Assembly (NCBI GenBank): GCA_028872475.1
Contig: JAQYMQ010000004.1
Span: 1-64,000, forward strand
Length of the DNA: 64,000 nucleotides
Direction of reading: 5' to 3'
Origin: Eubacteriales bacterium
Lineage (GTDB): Bacteria > Bacillota > Clostridia > Peptostreptococcales > Anaerovoracaceae
Part shown: positions 28,677-37,135 of the stretch, piece by piece
Position numbering within the stretch: the first letter of the stretch is position 1
How the letters are laid out: each line of letters starts with the position of its first letter
Program-made: the position numbers and the translations under genes
Notes under the pieces: model-generated
Seen by the model: the letters and a program-made list of their open reading frames with translations, nothing else
Told to the model about the DNA's origin: nothing
The model's database searches: none

Positions 28677-29768
28677 CTATTTTTGTTTAGCATTATCTAA
28701 TATAAACTGTTGTACTTTTGTTAAAAGTATTGTCCTTTCAATTTGATCTTTACCCATTATTTCTTCGTATGATTTTCCATTTGCCTTTTCAAAAGACTCT
28801 TTATCAAAACCATACTGAGCAAGCGTTTCTTCGATATATTTATCGTACTCTTTACCACTTACACTTATGTCTTCTTTATCCGCAATATAATACATTATTA
28901 AGTCTTCTTTTAATACTAACTTAGCAAATTCCTTTAACTGATTATCAAAATCTGCTTTTTTCATACGGAATTGCTGTTGGATATAATTTTCTAAAGACAT
29001 GTTGTTTCTAGATGCTGATTCTTCGTACATCTTCATGTTTTTTTCTATGATATCATTAAGATGCTTTTCTGGATATTTATCTTTGCCATCTTTGTCTTTC
29101 TTCATAGCGCTTTTTAGAACTAAATCCTTCCACATAGATTCCATGACTTTCTTCTCTGCATCCTTTTTCCTTTTGTCTGCAACTTCTTTTTTAACTAGCT
29201 TCTTGTATTCTTCAATATTCTTAGCCTTGCTATTTTCTTTTACAAACTTTTCATCAAGTTTTGGAACTTCTGTTACTTTTCTGCTATTAATCTTAACAGC
29301 AAAAATTGCATTTTTGCCAGCCATATCTTTTTTGTGATATTCTTTAGGGAACTGCACCTTAACATTTACAGTTTTACCTACTTCTGCACCTATCAATTGA
29401 TCTTCAAATCCTGGAATAAATTGCCCAGAACCTATCTGAAGAGATTGTCCCTTTCCTGTTCCACCGTCAAATTTAACACCATCGATTGAGCCTGTATAGT
29501 CTATATTTACAATATCATTTCTTTCAACTTTACCAGACTTTTTTTCAACCTGCTTTGCCTTTGCATTAAGTCTCTCTTTTATTGCCGAATCAACATCTGC
29601 ATCTGTAACCTCATCAACCTTGATTTTTGAAATCGTGATACCCTTATAATCTTTAATTGTAATATAGTCTAAAATTTTAATATCACTGTACTGGTTGCCA
29701 CATGATGTAAAAATAAATGTAAAGACCAATATCATTGATAATGCTGTTAATTTTTTCATAACTTTCAT
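28677..29768 (-). CDS. Lipoprotein trigger-factor-like peptidyl-prolyl isomerase
   Basis: A 363-residue exported relative of trigger factor. It starts with a signal peptide ending in a lipobox, Cys23 (FTFIFTSCGN). An FKBP-type prolyl isomerase domain follows (about residues 75-160; RNDIVNIDYTGSIDGVKFDG and GQFIPGFEDQLIGAEVG), then the helical trigger factor C-terminal domain (about 165-360). The ribosome-binding N-terminal domain of true trigger factor is replaced by the signal peptide, so it should fold secreted proteins outside the membrane, like PrsA. The ATG at 29768 has CGGAGG 6 bases upstream; the longer frame above it lacks a ribosome binding site. Confidence 0.9.
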   Translation of the reverse strand: MKVMKKLTALSMILVFTFIFTSCGNQYSDIKILDYITIKDYKGITISKIKVDEVTDADVDSAIKERLNAKAKQVEKKSGKVERNDIVNIDYTGSIDGVKFDGGTGKGQSLQIGSGQFIPGFEDQLIGAEVGKTVNVKVQFPKEYHKKDMAGKNAIFAVKINSRKVTEVPKLDEKFVKENSKAKNIEEYKKLVKKEVADKRKKDAEKKVMESMWKDLVLKSAMKKDKDGKDKYPEKHLNDIIEKNMKMYEESASRNNMSLENYIQQQFRMKKADFDNQLKEFAKLVLKEDLIMYYIADKEDISVSGKEYDKYIEETLAQYGFDKESFEKANGKSYEEIMGKDQIERTILLTKVQQFILDNAKQK

Positions 29769-29863
29769 TATATACCTCCGTTTTGAAATAATCTCAAACA
29801 CTATAATACTCCAAAAATAACATCTATTACAAGTAAAAATCAATAATGTGACAATTATGGAAT

Positions 29864-29901
29864 ATAAAAAAAGCATAACCGGTAATCTTACCAATTATGC
29901 T
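29864..29901 (-). terminator. Intrinsic terminator of the infC-rpmI-rplT operon
   Basis: Minus strand: arms at 29888-29901 and 29872-29885 (AGCATAA-UU-GGUAA with UUACC-GG-UUAUGCU) give a 14-bp stem with two U-G pairs and a 2-base gap at the tip, followed by TTTTTTT. It lies 33 bp after the rplT stop. Confidence 0.9.
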
Positions 29902-29933
29902 ATATATTAACTAAATTTAGATACTCAACACAA

Positions 29934-30290
29934 TTATTTTAAAGCAGCCTTTGCTTTTTCACATATCTGTGTAAAACCCTTAGGATCATCAATTGCGATA
30001 GCTGAAAGCATCTTTCTGTTGATTTCGATTCCTGCCTTCTTTAAACCATCCATTAATCTGCTGTATGAAATATCATTCATTCTTGCAGCAGCATTGATTC
30101 TAGCAATCCAGATTCTTCTGTATTCTCTCTTCTTTAATTTTCTACCAATATATGCAGATCTTAATGATCTCATTACAGCAGGCTTAGCAGCTCTATATAC
30201 TTTACTCTTCTGTCCGTAAAAACCTTTAGCCTGTTTTAATAACTTTTTATGTCTCTTATGTGCGTTTACACCCTTTTTAACTCTTGCCAT
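29934..30290 (-). CDS. rplT: Ribosomal protein L20
   Basis: A 118-residue L20 with the usual [16 protein letters not shown] start, [17 protein letters not shown] and [20 protein letters not shown]. It is needed for early assembly of the 50S subunit. In Firmicutes it also binds the leader of its own operon and causes early termination; the attenuator leader at 31049-31220 fits that. It is the last gene of infC-rpmI-rplT. Confidence 0.98.
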   Translation of the reverse strand: MARVKKGVNAHKRHKKLLKQAKGFYGQKSKVYRAAKPAVMRSLRSAYIGRKLKKREYRRIWIARINAAARMNDISYSRLMDGLKKAGIEINRKMLSAIAIDDPKGFTQICEKAKAALK

Positions 30291-30304
30291 TTATACATAC
30301 CTCC

Positions 30305-30505
30305 TTACTTAAATAATACCTTCTTGATTCTCTTTTCGTCAGCTTTTGCAAGAGTAGTACCCTTTCTTAAGCCTCTTTTTCTCTTAGCAGTCTTTTTAGT
30401 AAGAATGTGGCTCTTAAACGCCTTGCTTCTCTTTACTTTTCCTGAACCAGTTATTTTAAATCTCTTTGCTGCGCCTCTATGAGACTTCATCTTATTTTTT
30501 GCCAT
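30305..30505 (-). CDS. rpmI: Ribosomal protein L35
   Basis: A 66-residue L35 with [20 protein letters not shown] and the [17 protein letters not shown] segment, a complete match in length to the family. It is a small basic 50S protein. It sits 14 bp ahead of rplT and 24 bp after infC, the conserved order. Confidence 0.98.
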   Translation of the reverse strand: MAKNKMKSHRGAAKRFKITGSGKVKRSKAFKSHILTKKTAKRKRGLRKGTTLAKADEKRIKKVLFK

Positions 30506-30529
30506 TTGACTCTTCCTCCTAATAAATAA

Positions 30530-31048
30530 TTACTTTTTATCAGCTTTTGGTGTAAGTACCATAGTTAAGCTTCGACCTTCAAACTTTGGATTCTTTTCCA
30601 CATCAGCGACATCGGAACAAACTTCCGCAAAAGCTTTCATAACTTCTACGCCTTTATCCTTATGTCCCATTTCTCTTCCTCTAAAGCGCAGAGAAACCTT
30701 AACTTTATCTCCGTCAGATAAAAACTTCTTAGCTGTCTTAGCCTTAACATTAATATCGTGTTCTTCGATAAATGTACTCAATCTAATCTCTTTAACTTGA
30801 GTAACCTTTTGCTTTTTCTTAGCTTCTTTGGCACGCTTTTGCATCTCATATCTGTATTTACCATAATCTAAGATTTTGCATACAGGTGGATTTGCATTCG
30901 GAGATATTAATACTAAATCTAAATTCTTTCTTTCAGCAGCTTCCAACGCCTCATCTCTTGATAAAATACCAAGTTGTTCACCGTCATCAGCAATAACTCT
31001 AAATTCTGTGCCACGAATCTCTTCGTTTATCATTGCTTCTTTACTAAT
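30530..31048 (-). CDS. infC: Translation initiation factor IF-3, probable ATT start
   Basis: IF-3 binds the 30S subunit and checks start codon pairing. The protein has the N-domain (INEEIRGTEFRVIADDGEQL), lysine-rich linker, and C-domain (IRLSTFIEEHDINVKAKT, KVSLRFRGREMGHKDKG). The best start is ATT at 31048 (encoding MSKEAMINEEIR), with AAGGGGGTG, one base from the full anti-Shine-Dalgarno complement, 7 bases upstream. IF-3 discriminates against such starts and so limits its own synthesis. An in-frame ATG at 31081 would add 11 residues and lie upstream of that ribosome binding site, so I regard it as wrong. Confidence 0.95.
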   Translation of the reverse strand: MSKEAMINEEIRGTEFRVIADDGEQLGILSRDEALEAAERKNLDLVLISPNANPPVCKILDYGKYRYEMQKRAKEAKKKQKVTQVKEIRLSTFIEEHDINVKAKTAKKFLSDGDKVKVSLRFRGREMGHKDKGVEVMKAFAEVCSDVADVEKNPKFEGRSLTMVLTPKADKK

Positions 31049-31220
31049 GATACTGCACCCCCTTTTCTTTTTATTTTGCATTTTAAATCGTATTCACATA
31101 CACGTCATTACAATAAAAAATGCGGATAATAAATTACCCGCACCAAATAAACTAAAAAGCATATTTTACCCTACTAACCGTTGGCGTAAGGTGAGAAGCG
31201 GATAACTTCTTCTTCATACC
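31049..31220 (-). promoter_or_regulatory. infC operon leader with L20-type attenuator
   Basis: About 170 nt of leader precedes infC. It holds a conserved-looking segment CUUCUCACCUUACGCC followed by AACGGUUAGUAGGG, then a terminator (31114-31141), then the infC ribosome binding site. This layout matches the L20-regulated leaders of Firmicute infC operons, where L20 favours the terminator. Assignment is by layout and by recalled similarity, not by a covariance search. Confidence 0.7.
31114..31141 (-). terminator. Attenuator terminator in the infC leader
   Basis: GCGGGUAA (31134-31141) pairs with UUAUCCGC (31122-31129), 8 bp with one G-U, followed by AUUUUUUAUU. It is placed about 70 nt before the infC start, so it would stop the message unless an alternative fold forms. 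Confidence 0.8.
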
Positions 31221-31227
31221 CAAGTAG

Positions 31228-31254
31228 TTTATATCATTTTCCCTTAAAAATCAA
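31228..31254 (-). promoter_or_regulatory. Probable promoter of the infC operon
   Basis: Minus strand: TTGATT (31249-31254) and, 15 bp on, TATAAA (31228-31233) preceded by TG (TGATATAAA). The short spacer is offset by the extended -10. Confidence 0.5.
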
Positions 31255-31272
31255 GTGTTTCCAATATTTTTT

Positions 31273-32514
31273 TTATTTTTTAAACAGTATATTTTTCGAT
31301 TTATCAGTAACTAATAATGCACTTACCACAAATGCGACCTGATACAACAATGTAGTTGCAATCAACACTCCCTCATATCCCCCACCTTTTTTCAAGATAA
31401 GTTCAGACATATTGTTACCAGTTAGTCCCGCAAAAGCCCACGCTGACAATGCCAAACCATGAATTTTACTTATTTTCTCCATACCAAATCTACAAGAAAG
31501 AAGCGCTGGCAGTGTTGAAAATCCTCCACCATATCCAAGATTAACTAAAATTAACAACGCAACAGTTATAATCTGAAGTAAAACTGATGTGCTTCCTTTT
31601 GGGATAGATGATGTAAACAATGCAATTGCAGAAATTATTGCACAACTAGAAAATATTATCTTATAAACATTATTTCTATCGTGCATCTTATCCGACAATG
31701 CAGAATATCCTATTCTTCCTAGAGCATTAAAAGCTGCCGTTACAGAAGGGACAACACTTATCATAGCAACTAGAATAGCAGTCTGTGCAAAAGAAGTCTG
31801 TACTATCTGTTTTTCATATGTAATAAGAGCTAAACCACAGTGAATATTTAAGAAAAACATTATCCATATACCTACAAATGTCTTATTCCTAAACATGTAC
31901 ATAAAGTGATAATCGTCATCTTCTTCCGGCTCTATCCAACCATCAGGTTTCTTAATAATCTTATGTCCTAAATACATCATCATTAAATATACTAAACCTA
32001 AAATATAGAACATCCATACAATGCCGATTGAATTTTGAATAAGCTCCATAAACGGAGTAGCTATCGCCTTTGCAAGACCAAAGCCCATTATAGAAAGTCC
32101 TGTAGCTAGCCCTTTTTGATCATGGAACCACAACATCAACGTCTTTACCGGCGTAAGATAGCCTATACCAAGACCGATACCCATTATGACACCATAACAC
32201 ACATATATGCCTACAAGCGCTACAGCACCTGAAGTAAACTGAATAAAAAAACCTGTTCCAAGCATACCTGCAACGAAACAAACGCAAGAAATCAATGACG
32301 ATTTTTTAATATCCCTTTCAACCATCTTGCCTGCAAACGCTGCTGACATCCCTAAAAAGAAAATTGCAAACGAAAAAGCCCATCCAACCGAAAAAGTGCT
32401 CATGCCAATTTTATTCGCAATAGTCTCTTTAAAAGTTGACCAGCAATACACTGAACCAATAGAACAGTGTATTAACAATGCTGGGAATGCAGCTCTAATC
32501 CATTTATTATTCAT
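31273..32514 (-). CDS. MFS transporter, oxalate:formate antiporter-like family
   Basis: A 413-residue major facilitator with 12 membrane segments. The opening WIRAAFPALLIHCSIGSVYCWSTF and GIGLGIGYLTPVKTLMLWF place it in the OxlT/YhjX-like group of monocarboxylate carriers. RIGYSALSDKMHDRN is the loop between the two halves. The ligand cannot be read. The ATG at 32514 has GGGGAG 6 bases upstream and begins right before the first membrane helix; a longer frame 20 codons upstream has no such site. It is a single-gene unit downstream of the pentapeptide gene terminator. Confidence 0.9.
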   Translation of the reverse strand: MNNKWIRAAFPALLIHCSIGSVYCWSTFKETIANKIGMSTFSVGWAFSFAIFFLGMSAAFAGKMVERDIKKSSLISCVCFVAGMLGTGFFIQFTSGAVALVGIYVCYGVIMGIGLGIGYLTPVKTLMLWFHDQKGLATGLSIMGFGLAKAIATPFMELIQNSIGIVWMFYILGLVYLMMMYLGHKIIKKPDGWIEPEEDDDYHFMYMFRNKTFVGIWIMFFLNIHCGLALITYEKQIVQTSFAQTAILVAMISVVPSVTAAFNALGRIGYSALSDKMHDRNNVYKIIFSSCAIISAIALFTSSIPKGSTSVLLQIITVALLILVNLGYGGGFSTLPALLSCRFGMEKISKIHGLALSAWAFAGLTGNNMSELILKKGGGYEGVLIATTLLYQVAFVVSALLVTDKSKNILFKK

Positions 32515-32671
32515 TCTATCTCCCCATAAAAATATAACTCTTTTGTTATACAACTTTTTCAAATGTGAAAACATGTTTTAAATTTGAAAATGTCATATAA
32601 TAACTTGTTATCTTCACTCAAAATCTATACCTAGGATTATAGCATCATTTTTCCCACCACATATTGTAGTA

Positions 32672-32724
32672 TAAAAAAAATCTATAGACTTTTCCTAAAT
32701 CATTTAGCACACTATAGATTTTCT
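32672..32724 (-). terminator. Terminator after the pentapeptide-repeat gene
   Basis: Minus strand: AAAATCTATAG and CTATAGATTTT form an 11-bp stem enclosing a second small hairpin (CTAAATGATTTAG), followed by TTTTTATAC. The symmetric A and T runs mean it could work on either strand. Confidence 0.75.
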
Positions 32725-32813
32725 ATATACATAAGATATTAACTATTAAAAATGAAATTAAAATAGCACCTTATCTTAATTTTGTAAAAAGCTATTTTCA
32801 TCTAACTAGTATT

Positions 32814-33410
32814 CTAGTATAGTTTTGCTTCCTCTCTGGTCATCCAAAAATGAATTCCAGTAGTTGAATCCCACCATCTATCGTCTTTAAAGTTATCTAC
32901 ATAAACCCATTCTCCTTTTCGATATACAAAATTTTCGTCCACTAGCGACCACGCCTCATCAAAACTCTCTTTACCATCAAAACTTTTAATCGTTAAAACC
33001 TTTGCCTTGTTGCATCTACAACAATTCATTGTAGACGAAGTCCTCTTTGCGTCTGCTGGAATAAGCAATTGTACCAACCTATCATTCATACATTTTTTAT
33101 ATCCTATGAAAGCGCCTTTCTCTGGACAGTAAAGCTTCCACCATTTTGTTTCACCGTTTGTAATGACGCCATCTAATATCGCATTCTCAAAAACTGCAGC
33201 ATATAAATTTGCTCCTGATAAATCAGCATTTTGTAAATTTGCACGTCTGAACGTACTACCCTCTAAATTACTATTTATAAATGTTGCATTTTTTAAATTA
33301 CAATCATCGAAATTACAATTTTTAACAATGGCACTATCAAAATTACGTTCTTGCAAATCATTAGCCGCAAAATCTTGTCCACTTATATCTTTATCGCCAA
33401 TACGCTTCAT
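32814..33410 (-). CDS. Pentapeptide-repeat protein with C-terminal DUF5758-like domain
   Basis: A 198-residue protein. Residues about 8-80 are pentapeptide repeats of the A(D/N)LXX type (for example NFDDCNLKNATF, NLEGSTFRRANLQNADLSG), which fold as a right-handed beta helix. Residues about 85-198 resemble DUF5758: WWKLYCPEKGAFIGYKKC, a CCRC cluster near 125, and WVYVDNFKDDRWWDST. Function unknown; some pentapeptide proteins mimic DNA and protect gyrase, but this short helix with an extra domain is a different group. GAGGTG lies 5-6 bases before the ATG. Confidence 0.87.
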   Translation of the reverse strand: MKRIGDKDISGQDFAANDLQERNFDSAIVKNCNFDDCNLKNATFINSNLEGSTFRRANLQNADLSGANLYAAVFENAILDGVITNGETKWWKLYCPEKGAFIGYKKCMNDRLVQLLIPADAKRTSSTMNCCRCNKAKVLTIKSFDGKESFDEAWSLVDENFVYRKGEWVYVDNFKDDRWWDSTTGIHFWMTREEAKLY

Positions 33411-33487
33411 AAAATCACCTCATTTTAAATATTTTCGCGTATTTTTTTGAAATACATAATGAAGTTAATATTCTATCATATACTAAG

Positions 33488-33515
33488 ATTATATCATCTC
33501 TATTACACTTTCACA
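33488..33515 (-). promoter_or_regulatory. Probable promoter of the pentapeptide-repeat gene
   Basis: Minus strand: TGTGAA (33510-33515), 16 bp, TATAAT (33488-33493) with a TG in front (TGATATAAT). It lies just beyond the rplL terminator, so this gene has its own promoter. Confidence 0.5.
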
Positions 33516-33573
33516 CAAATATAGCTAATATATAAGCTATACGATTTAGTCATATAATCCAATATTCAAAACA

Positions 33574-33611
33574 CAAAAAAGACTACATAAGAAACATCAT
33601 CCTATGTAGTC
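33574..33611 (-). terminator. Intrinsic terminator after rplL
   Basis: Minus strand: GACTACATAGGA and TCTTATGTAGTC (33600-33611 and 33581-33592) form a 12-bp stem with one G-U and a 7-base loop, followed by TTTTTTG. It closes the ribosomal protein operon 47 bp after rplL; no rpoB follows. Confidence 0.88.
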
Positions 33612-33658
33612 ATTTTAATTATAAATCTAATCAATTAAGTATTGAAACTTTTCGAATC

Positions 33659-34021
33659 CTATTTGAATTCTACAACTGCTCCAACCTCTTCTAGCTTAGC
33701 TTTAATTTCATCAGCTTCAGCCTTTTCTACAGCTTCCTTAAGCTTTGCAGGAGCTCCATCTACCATTTCCTTAGCTTCCTTTAGACCTAGGCCAGTGATT
33801 TCTCTAACAACCTTGATAACCTTAATCTTTTCGCTTCCAACTTCCTTAAGAATTACGTCAAATTCAGTCTGTTCTGCACCTGCTGCTTCTCCACCAGCTG
33901 CTGCAACTGCTACTGGAGCTGCTGCTGAAACGCCGAATTCTTCTTCACAAGCTTCTACTAATTCGTTTAGCTCTAAAACTGTCATATTTTTGATAGCTTC
34001 TATAATCTGAGTCTTATCCAT
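33659..34021 (-). CDS. rplL: Ribosomal protein L7/L12
   Basis: A 120-residue stalk protein that recruits translational GTPases. It has the N-terminal dimerisation helix ([20 protein letters not shown]), the Ala-rich hinge (about residues 35-50), and the globular C-domain with [20 protein letters not shown] and [17 protein letters not shown]. Four copies bind L10, encoded upstream. Confidence 0.98.
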   Translation of the reverse strand: MDKTQIIEAIKNMTVLELNELVEACEEEFGVSAAAPVAVAAAGGEAAGAEQTEFDVILKEVGSEKIKVIKVVREITGLGLKEAKEMVDGAPAKLKEAVEKAEADEIKAKLEEVGAVVEFK

Positions 34022-34120
34022 TTTTATTCTCCTTTTTTTTAATTTTTATCTATCAACAACCTCATCAACAGATAAATTCTAATTCTAAATTTATTTTTTA
34101 TTATGCAGATATTATAAATA

Positions 34121-34621
34121 TTATTCTGCCTTTGCATCTCTAATTGCTGCAAATGTTCTAACTGCTGCAGAAACTGGAGACTGAATGCTACCCATGAACT
34201 TAGCAATAAGTTCTTCTCTTCCTGGAATATTAGCAAGCTTTTTAACACCCTCTTCATCATAGAATGTTCCTTCAACTACTGCTGCCTTAAATGACATCTG
34301 GTTAAAATCTTTAATAGCCTTGCTTAATACTCTAGCTGGAGCAGTTACGTCATCATATGAAAATGCTATAGCGCTTGGTCCTTTTAAAACATCAGCTAGT
34401 GCTTCATATTCAGTTCCTTCTATAGCTCTCTTCATTAGAGTATTCTTGTAAACTGTGTAATCTACATCAGCTTCACGAAGACTCTTTCTCATTGTGTCTG
34501 CCTGCTCAACTGTGATTCCAAGGTAGTCAATTACAACTGCTGATTTTGCTTTAGAAATCTTTTCTTTTATCTCATCAATAACCTTCTGCTTTTCGATTTG
34601 AGCTGCGCTTATCTGAGCCAT
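34121..34621 (-). CDS. rplJ: Ribosomal protein L10
   Basis: A 166-residue L10, the base of the L7/L12 stalk. It has KSAVVIDYLGITVEQADTMR, VYKNTLMKRAIEG, and a C-terminal helix that binds L12 dimers. L10 in complex with L12 is expected to bind the leader directly upstream (34630-34770) and repress the gene. The gap to rplL is 99 bp. Confidence 0.98.
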   Translation of the reverse strand: MAQISAAQIEKQKVIDEIKEKISKAKSAVVIDYLGITVEQADTMRKSLREADVDYTVYKNTLMKRAIEGTEYEALADVLKGPSAIAFSYDDVTAPARVLSKAIKDFNQMSFKAAVVEGTFYDEEGVKKLANIPGREELIAKFMGSIQSPVSAAVRTFAAIRDAKAE

Positions 34622-34629
34622 CTTGTTCT

Positions 34630-34770
34630 CCTTTCTGACCCTAAGGTCTTTTTATGGTACGCCATAAAAAATCTCGCTCATCATTATGTTCATAGATTGC
34701 GAGATCAATATTTTATATTGTACCTCGGTGGGAAATTAAGCTTTCGCACCCACTGTCTACGGTTTATATT
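34630..34770 (-). promoter_or_regulatory. L10 leader (autoregulatory element)
   Basis: The minus-strand RNA contains CCGUAGACAGUGGGUGCG, then AAGCUUAAUUUCCCACCG and AGGUAC, the hallmark of the L10 leader (Rfam L10_leader). It is followed by a terminator hairpin (34665-34705), then the rplJ ribosome binding site. Binding of L10-L12 favours the terminator. Confidence 0.92.
34665..34705 (-). terminator. Attenuator terminator in the L10 leader
   Basis: Minus strand: ATCTCGC (34699-34705) pairs with GCGAGAT (34671-34677), followed by TTTTTT. It lies between rplA and rplJ and can cut expression of rplJ and rplL relative to rplK and rplA. Confidence 0.85.
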
Positions 34771-34789
34771 CAAATGTTATTTGTAAGCC

Positions 34790-35485
34790 TTATACTAGCT
34801 TAGCAGTATTTACCTTTACTCCAGGACCCATTGTTGATGCTAGAGTAACAGATCTTAGATACTGACCTTTAGCTGCTGCTGGCTTAGCTTTATTAATAGC
34901 TTCGATTAGAGTATTGAAGTTATCAGTTAACTTTTCTGCTCCAAATGAAACCTTACCGATAGCTACGTGAACGATATTTGTTTTGTCTAGTCTATATTCT
35001 ACCTTACCTGCTTTAATCTCTGATAAAGCTCTTTCGATATCCATAGTTACAGTTCCTGACTTAGGGTTAGGCATTAAACCCTTAGGCCCTAGAACCTTAC
35101 CAAGTCTACCTACAACACCCATCATATCTGGTGTAGCTACTACAACGTCGAAGTCAAACCAATTTTCACTCTGAATTTTCTTAGCTAACTCGTCTGCTCC
35201 TACATAATCAGCGCCAGCTGCTTCAGCTTCTGCTGCCTTAGGGCCCTTAGCGAAAACTAATACCTTCTTAGTCTTACCTGTTCCGTGTGGTAATACGATT
35301 GCACCTCTAACCTGCTGGTCAGCGTGTCTTCCATCAACACCTAGTCTGATGTGAACTTCCACACTACTATCAAACTTTGTCTTAGCATTATCTACCACTA
35401 ACGCTAACGCTTTGTCAACATCATACAAATTTGTCTTATCAATATTTGCAGCTGCTGCCTTGTAATTTTTGCCTCTCTTTGGCAT
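34790..35485 (-). CDS. rplA: Ribosomal protein L1
   Basis: A 231-residue L1 of normal length, with [39 protein letters not shown] segment, [20 protein letters not shown] and the C-terminal [16 protein letters not shown]1 forms the mobile stalk next to the E site. The 48-bp rplK-rplA gap contains GGGAGATCGACAAGATC and GTACCACGAGGAGG, similar to the L1-binding stem seen at this place in other Firmicutes, so L1 may repress its own message. Confidence 0.98.
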   Translation of the reverse strand: MPKRGKNYKAAAANIDKTNLYDVDKALALVVDNAKTKFDSSVEVHIRLGVDGRHADQQVRGAIVLPHGTGKTKKVLVFAKGPKAAEAEAAGADYVGADELAKKIQSENWFDFDVVVATPDMMGVVGRLGKVLGPKGLMPNPKSGTVTMDIERALSEIKAGKVEYRLDKTNIVHVAIGKVSFGAEKLTDNFNTLIEAINKAKPAAAKGQYLRSVTLASTMGPGVKVNTAKLV

Positions 35486-35533
35486 ATTTACCTCCTCGTG
35501 GTACTAACGATCTTGTCGATCTCCCATCTTAAA

Positions 35534-35959
35534 TTAACCTTCTACTACGATACCCATACTCTTTGCAGTACCACAAATCATTTCTGTAGCTGCTTCAATA
35601 TCAGCTGCGTTTAGATCCTGCATCTTAGTCTGAGCAATTTCCTGAGCCTGAGCTCTAGTAATTTTTGCAACCTTAGTCTTGTTTGGTTCACCAGAACCTG
35701 ACTTAATATTAGCTGCTTTCTTTAGCAATACTGCTGCAGGTGGAGTCTTACAAATAAATGTGAAAGACTTATCTGAATAAACAGTGATTACTACTGGTAT
35801 AATCATACCTGGTTGATCTTGCGTCTTAGCATTAAACTGCTTACAAAAATCCATAATGTTTACACCGTGCTGACCTAAAGCCGGACCAACTGGAGGTGCT
35901 GGATTTGCATTTCCTGCAGGAATTTGTAGTTTAATGTAGCCATCAATCTTCTTTGCCAT
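35534..35959 (-). CDS. rplK: Ribosomal protein L11
   Basis: A 141-residue L11 with [40 protein letters not shown], the rRNA-binding C-domain ([19 protein letters not shown]) and [17 protein letters not shown]. It lies at the base of the L7/L12 stalk and binds GTPase-center rRNA. Confidence 0.98.
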   Translation of the reverse strand: MAKKIDGYIKLQIPAGNANPAPPVGPALGQHGVNIMDFCKQFNAKTQDQPGMIIPVVITVYSDKSFTFICKTPPAAVLLKKAANIKSGSGEPNKTKVAKITRAQAQEIAQTKMQDLNAADIEAATEMICGTAKSMGIVVEG

Positions 35960-36053
35960 CCTCTTTCTCCTTTCTAAATATTTAATCTATCGACCGCTTC
36001 ATCGCATAATACAAGCTCTTTATAAAGCATTCTTTAAACGATTTCGATCTTTT

Positions 36054-36629
36054 CTATCTATATGCTATATCATCGAAAGTCAATCCGTCTAAAACAGTTT
36101 CTCTACCTGCCATAGATATAGCAACTTTTACTGTCATAGTTGTCTCGTCGACTTCCTTAACTTCTCCAACATGCCCTTCAAATGGTTGCTTCAAAATCTT
36201 TACAGTATCACCTTCTTTTACAAATCCGGCTTCTACCTTTTCGATTCCCATTCTTCTAACTTCTTCAGGAGATAAAGGCATTGGATCTGAACCATTACCA
36301 ACAAAGCCAGTAACACCCTGTGTATTTCTAACTAAGTACCATGATTCGTTAGTTATAATCATCTTGATAATAATGTATCCAGGATAAATTTTTTGAACTT
36401 TTGTCGCAATTTCACCCTTATCATTTTTCTTTGATACATTCTCAGTTGGAACCTGAATATCAAGAATCAAATTTCTCATATTTCTAGTCTCAACCTGTCT
36501 CTCGATATTTATCTTTACCTTGTTCTCATGCCCTGAATATGTATGAACAACATACCATCTCGGTGTACCGTCTCCACGAAGGCCTTCTCCTTCGATAGGT
36601 GTTGCCCCTCTTAATTTATTTTCAGTCAT
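36054..36629 (-). CDS. nusG: Transcription elongation/antitermination factor NusG
   Basis: A 191-residue NusG with the NGN domain (about residues 22-128; RWYVVHTYSGHENKVK, PGYIIIKMIITNESWYLVR) and a KOW domain (about 140-190; FVKEGDTVKILKQPFEGHVG). A 20-residue N-terminal tail precedes the NGN domain. It binds RNA polymerase and links it to Rho or the ribosome. AAGGGAG lies 6 bases before the ATG, and the gene follows secE by 10 bp. Confidence 0.97.
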   Translation of the reverse strand: MTENKLRGATPIEGEGLRGDGTPRWYVVHTYSGHENKVKINIERQVETRNMRNLILDIQVPTENVSKKNDKGEIATKVQKIYPGYIIIKMIITNESWYLVRNTQGVTGFVGNGSDPMPLSPEEVRRMGIEKVEAGFVKEGDTVKILKQPFEGHVGEVKEVDETTMTVKVAISMAGRETVLDGLTFDDIAYR

Positions 36630-36639
36630 TGCGTCTCCC

Positions 36640-36921
36640 TTACATAGAAATGCCTAGAAGCTTTTTAAGCACTAACAAAAATCCACTATCAATAGCCCAG
36701 AAAGCAAGAGAAAATACCACACATGTACCAATAACTATAATAGTGTAAGAACCCAACTCTTTTTTTGTTGGCCAAGTAACCTTTTTCATTTCAAGTCTAA
36801 CTCCCTTGAAATATTCTCTCATGCCACCCTTTTTCTTCTTTTTATTATTGTTAGCCTGTCTAGCTGCTGCTAGTCTGCTTCTAACATCATCATTTTTTTT
36901 CTTATTATTGTTTTTTGCCAT
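36640..36921 (-). CDS. secE: Protein translocase subunit SecE
   Basis: A 93-residue SecE. The first 30 residues are a lysine- and asparagine-rich cytoplasmic tail, then the conserved amphipathic helix (MREYFKGVRLEMKKVTWPTK) and one membrane helix (IIVIGTCVVFSLAFWAI). It clamps SecY in the secretion channel. The ATG at 36921 follows GAGGAAGTG; a TTG five codons earlier overlaps that site and is not used here. Confidence 0.96.
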   Translation of the reverse strand: MAKNNNKKKNDDVRSRLAAARQANNNKKKKKGGMREYFKGVRLEMKKVTWPTKKELGSYTIIVIGTCVVFSLAFWAIDSGFLLVLKKLLGISM

Positions 36922-36959
36922 ATTACACTTCCTCAATACTTGATAACAGCGTCAATCTA

Positions 36960-37109
36960 TTATTTAGTTTCCTTATGTAATGTATGCTTTTTGCAAAATG
37001 GACAATATTTCTGAAATTCTATTCTGTCAGGATTATTTCTCTTGTTTTTCATAGTATTGTAGTTTCTCTGCTTGCACTCTGTACATGCTAAAATTACCTT
37101 ATCTCTCAT
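36960..37109 (-). CDS. rpmG: Ribosomal protein L33
   Basis: A 49-residue L33 ([20 protein letters not shown] onward, ending HTLHKETK). It carries the four-cysteine zinc ribbon: Cys9 and Cys12 (CTEC) and a second CPFC pair, i.e. the zinc-binding C+ form. GGAGG lies 9 bases before the ATG. It heads the rpmG-secE-nusG-rplKAJL cluster. Confidence 0.96.
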   Translation of the reverse strand: MRDKVILACTECKQRNYNTMKNKRNNPDRIEFQKYCPFCKKHTLHKETK

Positions 37110-37135
37110 CTTTTATAGTCCTCCATCAATTTAAA

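Noticed and set aside
29769..29894. Longer N-terminus for the trigger-factor-like protein (42 more residues)
   Set aside because: It would place a second hydrophobic stretch before a perfect lipoprotein signal and overlaps the region after the rplT terminator; the ATG at 29768 has a strong CGGAGG.
33642..34010. A 122-codon plus-strand frame opposite rplL
   Set aside because: Serine- and alanine-rich shadow of the L7/L12 hinge; rplL itself is certain.
34039..34275. A 78-codon minus-strand open frame overlapping the end of rplJ
   Set aside because: It is an alternative frame of rplJ and the rplJ-rplL gap, low complexity (many L and Q), with no relation to any family.
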